Source: Rubrivivax sp. (GTDB lineage: Bacteria; Pseudomonadota; Gammaproteobacteria; Burkholderiales; Burkholderiaceae_C). Taken from it: 64,000 bases of DNA. The stretch covers positions 62,001 to 126,000 of the forward strand of contig JADMJD010000112.1 of assembly GCA_018780805.1 (NCBI GenBank), written 5' to 3'. A model generated the notes under the pieces. That model was not told the origin of the DNA. It was given only the letters and a program-made list of their open reading frames with translations, and searched no databases. Below are positions 42,001 to 47,148 of the stretch, in pieces; position 1 is the stretch's first letter; each line of letters starts with the position of its first letter. Position numbers and translations under genes: made by a program.

Positions 42001-44673
42001 AAACTCGCCCACCAGGCCGCCGGCCGAACCACCGCTGGTGTCGCTGAGCGTGACCGCGCCACTGGCGCTGCTGGCGTTGATGTCGCTGTTGTCGGCCGTG
42101 CCCACCAGGCCGCCGGCGCGGTACTGACCGCGCACCTCGCCCTCGGCCTGCCCGCGCGTGATCGTCGACTGGGAGGCGTCGCCCACCAACCCGCCCGCTT
42201 GGCCATTGCGGCTTTCCACCGGACCGGTGGCACGCACGTCGGTCATGGGGCTGTTGCTGGCATCGCCCACCAGGCCACCGCTGCTGTATTCACCGGAAAC
42301 AGCGCCCTGGGCCAGCGCCGACTGCAGCGGCGTGTAGTAGGCATAACCCACCAGGCCCCCCGCATAACCCTGGCCGACGACGTCGCCGTCGGCGCGGGCG
42401 TTGCTCACGCTGCCGGAGCTGGCATAACCCACCAGCCCGCCGGTGTAGCTGCCGTCGCCCGCCACCTGGCCGCTGGCGGTCACGTTGTTTAACGCGACCG
42501 AACCCAACCGGCCCGCCAAGCCGCCCGTGTAGGCGCCACCGCCCACGCTGCCGGTGGCCAGCACGTTGTCGATGCTGAGGTTGTTGGCCTCGCCGAAGGC
42601 GCCGCCGACGTCGGCCCCGGCACTGCCGTTGGCCACCCGGCGCGCTGTCACGTCGCCGCTGGCCTGGCTGTTGCGAAAGCCGGTGCTGGCGTAGTCCAGA
42701 CGCCCGGCCAGCCCACCGACGGCGCCGTACAAGGACGCGGAACTCACGGTTCCGCTGGCCTGCAGCCCGTCGAAACCCGCCGCGTACTGCCACAGGCCGG
42801 TCAGCCCGCCCACGTAGACGGTGTTGTTGGTCAGGGCCGAGTCCACCGCAACACTGCTGCTCAGCTGGCGCAGGCCGCCCAGGTAGATGCCGTTGTTGTA
42901 GCCGTAGCCATAACCCACCACCGCGCCCACATAGGTGCCGCCCGTGACACTGCCGCCATCGAGCGTGAGGTGGGACACCGTGGTGTTGCGCACCTGGCCA
43001 AACAGACCGACGTAACTTTCTGCCGGGCGGTTGATGTGCAGGCCGGTGATGCTGTGGCCCAGGCCCTCGAAGTCGCCGCTGAACGCGCCGCTGTTGTTGC
43101 CCACCGGCGCAAAGCCTGCGCCGTCGTTCCAGTCCACGGTGGCGCTGGCGTCGATGGAGGCCCCCAGCGCGTAGCTCAGCGCCCGCGTGGTGGTGTTCAG
43201 GCCCATGCCTTGCAGCTCGTCCAGCGTGTTGATCACGACGAAGGCCCTGCCGTTGATCGACAGGCTGGGGCTGCTGCCCGGCAGCGAGACGGTCACGCCG
43301 TCCGCCAGCGTGTAACGCCCACTGCCAGCGCTGATGGTCAGGCCGGCGGCGTTGCCGGTGGCCGTGAGGTTGGCGTTGATCTCGACATCGGCGATGGCCG
43401 AGAGTGTCAGCGTGGTGCTGGCCGTCCAGCTCACCGGGGCTTCGATGCGGATGTCGCCCGCCTCGCTGCCGCTGCTGGCTGTCAGCAGCGTGACGTTGCC
43501 CGATTGCAGGTTGGTGGCCAGCGTGCTGGCGCCGATGCCCGATTCCGTCTGCGTGGCGCCCCCGGCACTGACGACGAAGTCCGTCGGGTCGATCAGCCAC
43601 TGGCCGTGCCGGCCATCGGCCGCCAGCGTGGACACGCGCGTGTTGTCGTCGATGCGCACCCGGGCAGCCGAGGTCTCGACCTGGCCACCGCTGCCGCCCG
43701 CGTCCAGCGCCTGCGCGCTGATGCTGCCGGCCAGGTCCAGGCTGCCGCTGGCCATGCCGCCACGCACGACGATGCGCCCGGCTGAGGCCCCGCCGCGGCC
43801 GTCGGCCTGCAACTGGCCGCTGTTGCTGACGGCGTCGCCGGTGATGTGGATCTCACCAGCGCGTTCGACGATGCTGTTGGCGCGCACCAGACCGCTGTTG
43901 TTGACCAGTGAGGCCGCCAGGCCCTGTGCCGACTCGGCCGACAGCCGCACACTGCCGCCGTCGGCGGCGATGCGGCCACTGTTGAGCACGCTGCCGGGGT
44001 CACCCGGCACCATCACGGCCGACAGCAGGCCGCTGTCGCTCAGGCTGACGGTGGCGCTGCGGCCCGAGGCCAGCACCACGCTGCCCGCCGGCACCGTGAT
44101 CTCGCCTTCGTTGCCCACGTCGGCACCGAACAGCGCCACGTAGCCCCCGGCGGTGATGCTGCCCTGGTTGATCACGCTGCCACCGGCACCGCTGAACACC
44201 AACTGGCCCGCGGCAAAGTGGTCCTGCGACAGGTCGAGTGTGGACGCCACCAGGCTGCCCACGTCCACCTGCGCACCCGGCGCAAACAGGATGCCGTTTG
44301 GATTGCTCAGGAAGACCTGGCCGTTGGACACCAGGCGGCCGAAGATGCTGCTGGCCTCGGGGCCGATGACGCGGTTCAGCGCGATCGACGACGTGCCGGG
44401 CTGGCGGAACTCCACCGTCGCGTCGCGGCCGATGTTGAAGCTCTGCCAGTCCAGGCCCAGGCGCGGCGTGAGCTGCTGGATCAGCAGCAGGTTGCCCTGT
44501 TGCGTGAGCTGGCCTGCGCCCACCTTGACCTGCCCGCCTTGCGGCAGGGCGTTCGGGGCCGGCGCGGTCTGTGCAAAGGCAAACGCGCCGACAAACGGCG
44601 CCAGCAGCCAGGCCAGCAGGCGCGACACGGTGCGCACACGGCGCGGATGGTGGGTGACACGCGGGGTGGCCAT
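33040..44673 (-). CDS. Giant two-partner-secretion (TpsA) adhesin with GLUG and YDG repeats
   Basis: 3,877 residues in one uninterrupted frame. A long signal sequence (1-35) is followed by a filamentous-hemagglutinin TPS domain (about 38-300) containing NPNGILF at 124-130. About residues 570-1165 form GLUG-type repeats (GGLVGYA-like motifs). About 1245-3560 hold 26 YDG modules (VYDGSTAAQV-like, each about 80-100 residues, usually ending with D/ITPRxL). Two MBG-like modules close the chain (KVYGSTVPVPALGFA, LRYAGDANPVPWGF), then a short Pro/Arg-rich tail. TpsA proteins leave the cell through a TpsB barrel and form surface filaments for attachment. The gene lies 23 bases after tpsB. A huge complementary open frame on the plus strand is a coding shadow. 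Confidence 0.92.
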   Translation of the reverse strand: MATPRVTHHPRRVRTVSRLLAWLLAPFVGAFAFAQTAPAPNALPQGGQVKVGAGQLTQQGNLLLIQQLTPRLGLDWQSFNIGRDATVEFRQPGTSSIALNRVIGPEASSIFGRLVSNGQVFLSNPNGILFAPGAQVDVGSLVASTLDLSQDHFAAGQLVFSGAGGSVINQGSITAGGYVALFGADVGNEGEITVPAGSVVLASGRSATVSLSDSGLLSAVMVPGDPGSVLNSGRIAADGGSVRLSAESAQGLAASLVNNSGLVRANSIVERAGEIHITGDAVSNSGQLQADGRGGASAGRIVVRGGMASGSLDLAGSISAQALDAGGSGGQVETSAARVRIDDNTRVSTLAADGRHGQWLIDPTDFVVSAGGATQTESGIGASTLATNLQSGNVTLLTASSGSEAGDIRIEAPVSWTASTTLTLSAIADVEINANLTATGNAAGLTISAGSGRYTLADGVTVSLPGSSPSLSINGRAFVVINTLDELQGMGLNTTTRALSYALGASIDASATVDWNDGAGFAPVGNNSGAFSGDFEGLGHSITGLHINRPAESYVGLFGQVRNTTVSHLTLDGGSVTGGTYVGAVVGYGYGYNNGIYLGGLRQLSSSVAVDSALTNNTVYVGGLTGLWQYAAGFDGLQASGTVSSASLYGAVGGLAGRLDYASTGFRNSQASGDVTARRVANGSAGADVGGAFGEANNLSIDNVLATGSVGGGAYTGGLAGRLGSVALNNVTASGQVAGDGSYTGGLVGYASSGSVSNARADGDVVGQGYAGGLVGYAYYTPLQSALAQGAVSGEYSSGGLVGDASNSPMTDVRATGPVESRNGQAGGLVGDASQSTITRGQAEGEVRGQYRAGGLVGTADNSDINASSASGAVTLSDTSGGSAGGLVGEFGYGAITASSASGDVLVPQASYAGGLVGYAYGYSSASNGITDSTASGQVQAYSNAGGLVGYWYATGGGTLSNSHATGAVTAQSVAGGLVGNLYTYSYRGDGQPDFVINGVSASGAVQTQNIGGGLLGRWEGNNARLEDSHASGAVTAGSDSSYPNFQIGGLVGRLDSYTYYYSDTDPDAGLRIDRSFASGSVRATAVTGTYGYVYAGGLIGQVYATDYGYPGMQRAEVRDSYATGRVEVDVPDAYTAVGGLIGYLEGMDLTRTYSSGAVVATGALYSEVGGLVAQASNSTVTSSYWDTDTSGQPFSAAGTGLSTAQMRQAASFDGWDVSDAHDTGTTWRIYEGHTAPLLRSFLRPLTLTQGDASKAYDGSNSLAGTGTLDTIGDPITDLDRIFVAGAGPDAGSYGFNAAALYSSQLGYDLDVLHSGQTSTLDITPRSITLTGAVADKVYDGGTAASFVATPLLAGLVAGESLTLNFSGASASFDDRHVGTGKAVTVSGFQVADGANGRAANYSVGGTAEAAVTPKPITAGNFQAQDRVYDGGTAVVVGFTDAGGLSGVVGSDVVALNAGSASGTMADKHVGSAKPVAVGGVSLTGADAGNYTLAGIDAVTVNISPRPLDLLGLQAPDKVYNASTAVTVNSSAITLSGLLPGDLVLPDNDNLRGQMADKHVGTAKPVTLSGLALVGPDAANYTAQAAGLAVNVLPRDVYVYATTAYVNGQNVSYKVYDGSNEARATLVDYGYYLIGGDAVAITSTSTTFADKNVAYNGSGQVINKTITVGGIALTGDDASNYLLRTLTATTSGRIDPRPLAVSGVEAVDRVYDGTLNVVVNVAGAAVDLSNRVGSDDVAVQIPVEGAVVGTMLNKAVGTGKAVTVPGLTLTGTEALNYTLNAANGVTVDISPKDLTVVYTGVDRVYDRSTYATVTGASADIIGGDQVFFGASNCYGCSYFTGDGAKNVGTDKPVIVQSYYNYLYGSDANNYNLLNPGERAATADITARPITPSVSGISKVYDGTAVASVTLNTGASGIVSGDSVSLGTQNAVFTAGKNVGNGKAIAVSDITLSGTDAFNYSLAATTANTSANITAKLVNVTGIAAVDRVYDGTTIVAVQISNPTVEGLVALDDVQAVLPVDGISSGTMADRHVGTNKPVAVTGLSLSGSDAGNYTLGSSGGTVNITPKPISVAYTGVDKVYNRSDVATVTGVATGIVQGVGDSVGFTQSALFSGTDGRNVGTDKPIAVSNITLTGAQRDNYVLEATSASTSADITPKPITVAYIGIPRVYNGGDDLSAVVQPATNDLEPGDSVGFNQTARYASDGNAGSNKTINVTDISLAGVLAGNYLLGNTTATTSASITPRLLGVAGMAAVNRVYDGSTTVQVNVTGAAVDLTGVLGSDEVTVSLPPEGITTGSMVDKHVGQNKPVSVTGLLLGGSDAANYALTGADALTVDISTLGINVAFTGIDKEYDGSTTAQVLGTAIGFNTGDSLGVSANAVFTGAGARNVGDEKAVAVSNALLTGADRFNYVLLNRDGSTTASITPRSVTPVYTGGTRAYDGGVAAPVNVVLSRLVGGDAVSVAQSAVFTGDDAKNVGSAKPVAVSDVQLAGADAGNYVLSTTSGSTTASITPRLIVVEGVSGLLATPRVYDGTTLVQVTVPEGITGTPREGDVLAGEQVLVQVPAPGTTTGTMADKHAGTAKPVQVAGLGLSGTDAGNYAIASATGVTVDISRLGISAFYNGLDKVYDGSTAAQVQVRLDDALAGDVLTGSATGVFTAGKNVGQNLAVAVSGGALAGADARNYTLLNPTGATGANITPRSVTAVYTGGSKVYDGSSTAPVTGSVNGLVSGDSVALDQTAVFSGGKNAGDNKAIAVSAITLAGTDGGNYQLNNTTAVASGNVTSRPVVVEGLSISAEDRVYDGSTQVVVQVQATEGAGVRAGDLIDGDQVTVNLPGTGQTTGTMTDKNAGLGKTLTLTELSLSGTDAINYRIVGADGLTVDISPRTLSATWTGVDKVYDGTATASATGSATGIVAGDALSLSASGVFTAGKNVGSGLAIELQSLLLAGADAGNYGLDSSTGNATANITPRTLQVAYTGGSRAYDGSTAAPVQGTLGGLIGGDAVTLGQSAVFSGGKNVGDNKAISVTDIALGGADAGNYRSDIAATNTTGSITPREIVIDGLSATAVSRVYDGTTAVAVDLIAAAGVAPRAGDLIAGDDVTVNVPDTGQTVGTMADKRVGTGKAVVISGLGLSGADADNYRIVGVDGVTVDITPRMLTAVWTGVDKVYDGTATANATGAASGIVTGDALSLAASGLFDAGKNVGNGLAITLNSTLLIGADAGNYALDNPTGTTTASILPKTVAAVYAGVDKVYDGGTAAQVTGQIDGLVAGDALSLSQSAVFSSGKNAGADKPVLVAGIALDGADAGNYRLATTETSTMASITPRPLDITGLSGLAAVARTYDGTRNVQLTGSAQGQGGLQGVLGNDDVQLAQGDSAPTSGTLADKNAGLAKAVVVDGLGLSGADAGNYLLGGVVGLTVDIAPLPVALSGLLAVNRVYDGTRTVAINTAAGSIAGVLAGDDLQLLASGVTGSMADKAAGTAKAVALDGVAFAGTDASNYTVQVSGLQVDIAPRLLTVVGTAQAKVYDGSVAAAVAYTDDRVADDQLGIGQTAAQFADKNAGTAKVVNVSGLGLSGADAANYVLAGDALTLAADITPRPVTVTAGDASKVYGSTVPVPALGFALAGSLADGERIDGVTLSPGGLAAADNVGTYAITARDAQGAGFDPANYALTYVDGRLTVTPRPLTIASQTVLRYAGDANPVPWGFSSAEGGLVNGDTLLSVQQPAAPGAEAGVGLYTLAPPAAAQFGSGLAANYDIRYESGRLIVLPRPPQVDDEDGGTTGGGGQEFVLDSVPPEQVAAAAQALRRSAAAVRAAALVAPTGPDPRATGNDDPAEVLAAVLRGETRRITLATLLRLPMLSIDPQLQRLLDGGALPQPSR
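33880..40960. repeat. YDG-module DNA repeat array inside the TpsA gene
   Basis: About 26 degenerate units of roughly 240-300 bases, recognisable by the recurring complement of GTCTACGACGG and by D-I-T-P-R / Y-N or N-Y blocks every 80-100 residues. Some neighbouring units are near-identical, so unequal recombination could change the copy number. The first unit is near 40915 and the last near 34090. Boundaries are approximate. Confidence 0.85.
41180..42960. repeat. GLUG-module repeat region inside the TpsA gene
   Basis: About 20 short units encode G-G-L-V/A-G-Y/F-A motifs, spaced 25-45 residues apart, alternating with variable T-x-S-x-A-S-G-x-V strands. This is the classical GLUG pattern found in surface-attached and IgA-protease-like adhesins. 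It forms the first repeat block after the TPS domain. Confidence 0.75.
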
Positions 44674-44696
44674 GGTGGTGCTCCGTCCCGATGCGC

Positions 44697-46436
44697 TCAG
44701 GGCGCGGCAAACAGTTGCAGGTACAGGCGCGGCTTGGGGTCGCCGCCTTCGGCCTGTGGTTCATGCGGACCGCGCCAGGCCACCGAGGCCGCGACGCCGA
44801 ACTGGCCATCGCTCCACTGCAGCCCGAAGCCGCTGCCGCGCAGCGTCACGCGCTGGGCGGCACCCGGCACGTAACTGCCGGCCTGCAACGCGATGGGGCG
44901 CCGCAGCAGCAGGCCCTCGGCCTGGTCGTGGAACAGGCTCAGCGTGGCCTGGCCGCCCAGGTGTTCGACGGCGTAACGCAGCTCCAGCGACCACAGCCGG
45001 CCCTGGTCCACCGAGGCTTCACCGGGCGCGTAGGCGCGCACGCCGGCCGGCCCGGCGAGGCCCAGTTTTTCGCTGCTGTCCAGGTTGCCGCCGCTGTACT
45101 GGCCCAGCCAGCGGCCGTACAGGCTGACGGGCCCGAACAGCGCCTGCTGGCGCGCCAACTGCAGCGTGGCCTTGCGGTAGACCCGGGCGGTGTTCAAGGC
45201 CAGCGCCGCAGAATCACCCGGGTCGGTGGCCGTGGCCGGCTTCAGCGGGTCCACGAAGCTCAGGTCACCCTGGGTCAGCGTGACGCTGGCGGCCGTGGCG
45301 CCGCCGCCGAACAGGCTGTCGCGCAGATCGCCGCTGGCACTGAGCGCCAGCGTGGTGTTGCGCTTGCGCTGGCCCTGGCCTTCGATCAGTTCCAGCTTTT
45401 CGTCGTTCAGGCGCTGGTGTTCGGCCGCGGCGCGCAGCGTCAGGTTGGCCTGCGTGCCTCGCAGCAGCGGGTAACTGGCGTTCAGGCCCAGGCTGTTGGC
45501 CACGCCCGTGGCGCCCAGGCTCGCAAACTCGCCACCCAGAAAGTACGTCAGCCGCGACAGGCTGGCGCCGAGCTTGAAGCCGTCGCCGCCCACCGGCAGC
45601 TCGCTGCTGATGCTGCCGCTGACCAGGCCACCCCCGTTGGACACCCGCGCCTGCAGCTGCGTGCTGTCGCCATAACCCGAGATGTTGCGCAGCTGCAGGC
45701 CCAGGCCGGCGCGGAACTCGCCGGTGCTGCGGCTGCCGTGGTTGTCGGCCTCCACGCGCACGGCCAGCGGCTCGTCTTCGGCCACGCTGACCACCACGTC
45801 GGCCGTGCCGGTGCTGGCACCGGGCGTGAAGGCGGCGCGGGCCACGACGCCGGGCATGTCGTTGAGCAGCAGCAGCTTGCGTTCCACGTCGGCCTGCAGC
45901 ACGGGCTGGGCCTGGGTGAGCGCATCGGTGTGGGCCTGCACCACCTCGTCCCGCAGCCGCACCTCTTGCGCGGTGACCACCTGCACGGCGTCGACCTTGC
46001 CCTCCAGCACCGCGATCTCGACCATGCCGCCGTCCACACGCTGCGCCGGCAGGTAGGCGTAGCTGAGCACATGGCCGCCTGCCTGGTACAGCCGCGTCAA
46101 CGCGCCCGCGGCTTCGTTCAGGCCTTTCAGGTCCAGCGTGCGGCCGACCCAGGGCGCCACCAAGGCGTCCAGCTGCGCGGCCGGGTAGCTGCGCGCGCCG
46201 GTGATGCGGAAGGCCTTGACTTGCACCGTGGCGCCTTCAGGCAGTTCCACCGTGGGCCGGGCCGGTGCGTCCAGCAGCTTGGGCGCGGCGGTGGGCGGCT
46301 GCAGCGGGCGCTGGGTCTGGCGCGATTGATCCAGCAGCCGGCCGGCATCGGGCGTGGTCTGGGCCAGCGCACTGACGGACAACACCGACAGCACCGCCAG
46401 CGCGGCGGCAGAGGGGGAATGCGGAGGCATCGGCAT
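44697..46436 (-). CDS. TpsB outer-membrane transporter (ShlB/FhaC/HecB type)
   Basis: About 579 residues from ATG 46436; ATG 46430 is two codons inside. Signal peptide 1-26. An N-terminal POTRA domain starts at about 65 (VKAFRITGARSYPAAQLDALV), followed by a second POTRA-like region (VEIAVLEGKVDAVQVVTAQ). The barrel occupies about 230-579. The conserved loop-6 motif VRGY is here VRAY (GVRAYAPGEASVDQG), and FHDQAEG stands for the F-x-D-x-G motif. It translocates the adjacent TpsA, which starts 23 bases downstream. It lies 10 bases after the CsgG-like gene. Confidence 0.9.
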   Translation of the reverse strand: MPMPPHSPSAAALAVLSVLSVSALAQTTPDAGRLLDQSRQTQRPLQPPTAAPKLLDAPARPTVELPEGATVQVKAFRITGARSYPAAQLDALVAPWVGRTLDLKGLNEAAGALTRLYQAGGHVLSYAYLPAQRVDGGMVEIAVLEGKVDAVQVVTAQEVRLRDEVVQAHTDALTQAQPVLQADVERKLLLLNDMPGVVARAAFTPGASTGTADVVVSVAEDEPLAVRVEADNHGSRSTGEFRAGLGLQLRNISGYGDSTQLQARVSNGGGLVSGSISSELPVGGDGFKLGASLSRLTYFLGGEFASLGATGVANSLGLNASYPLLRGTQANLTLRAAAEHQRLNDEKLELIEGQGQRKRNTTLALSASGDLRDSLFGGGATAASVTLTQGDLSFVDPLKPATATDPGDSAALALNTARVYRKATLQLARQQALFGPVSLYGRWLGQYSGGNLDSSEKLGLAGPAGVRAYAPGEASVDQGRLWSLELRYAVEHLGGQATLSLFHDQAEGLLLRRPIALQAGSYVPGAAQRVTLRGSGFGLQWSDGQFGVAASVAWRGPHEPQAEGGDPKPRLYLQLFAAP

Positions 46437-46446
46437 GGTGGCAGTG

Positions 46447-47148
46447 TCAGCGACGGGCCATTTTCTGGAGCACGGCGCCCAGCAGGCGCTCGGCCGGCTC
46501 GAAACCCGGCCGCGCCTGCAGCAACTGTTGCAATGCGGCCACGGCTTCGTCCAGCTGGCCGGCATCGGCCAGGGCCAGGGCGCGGTCGTGGGCCTGCCAG
46601 ACCGCGGCCGGGTGGTCGGCCAGCGCAGCACCACGGCCACCCAGGGCCTGGGCCACCCGCGCGGCCAGGGCCGGCTGCTGCTGCATCACCTCGGCCAACG
46701 GCGCGGTCTGTTCTTCGGAGAACAGCACGCGCGACGAGCCGGTGTCAACCACCCGCACGTTGACCTGCACCGCGTCACCGACGACAAAAAAGCCGCCAAA
46801 GACCATGCGCTCGGCCCCCGCGATGCGGCCCAGCCGCAGTCGCGTGTTTTCGTCGGCCAGGCTGCCGCTGGCCAGCTTCTGCTCGGCCAGCACTTCCTGC
46901 AGGCGCAACCGGTCCACCACGGTCTGGCCGGGGGTTTGCAGCAGGGCCGAAACCAGGCTCTCCGACAGCGTGCGCTGCAGCCAGTCGGCCTGGTTGCGTG
47001 GCACGGCCGACAGCGCGGCGACGGTCTGGTTGTCGAAATCCCACACCACCACGGCAGGCAGGCGGGGAGCGGTCTGCGCGGCAGCGGCCTGCAGCGCCAC
47101 GGCCGCCCCGGCGGCGAGCAGGCACAGCGCGCGCCGGGTGGTGTTCAT
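46447..47148 (-). CDS. CsgG/FlgO-like periplasmic protein with short TPR tail
   Basis: 233 residues with signal peptide 1-25 (MNTTRRALCLLAAGAAVAL). The CsgG-like core spans about 30-160: VVVWDFDNQTVAAL, LSESLVSALLQTPGQTVVDR, LQEVLAEQKLASGSLAD, then GAERMVFGGFFVVGD and VNVRVVDTGSSRVLF. The C-terminus (AHDRALALADAGQLDEAVAAL) resembles a TPR pair. No lipobox Cys is present, unlike true CsgG, so it is probably not a curli pore. Its start overlaps the caspase gene stop by four bases. Confidence 0.75.
   Translation of the reverse strand: MNTTRRALCLLAAGAAVALQAAAAQTAPRLPAVVVWDFDNQTVAALSAVPRNQADWLQRTLSESLVSALLQTPGQTVVDRLRLQEVLAEQKLASGSLADENTRLRLGRIAGAERMVFGGFFVVGDAVQVNVRVVDTGSSRVLFSEEQTAPLAEVMQQQPALAARVAQALGGRGAALADHPAAVWQAHDRALALADAGQLDEAVAALQQLLQARPGFEPAERLLGAVLQKMARR

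Noticed and set aside
36946-42492. Very long open frame (about 1,848 codons) on the plus strand opposite the TpsA gene
   Set aside because: It has no recognisable domains, is Arg/His/Gly-rich and mirrors the codon positions of the repeat-rich TpsA gene, so it is a high-GC coding shadow.
46447-47148. Curli secretion channel CsgG
   Set aside because: There is no lipobox cysteine and no csgA, csgE or csgF; only the CsgG-like fold pattern is supported.
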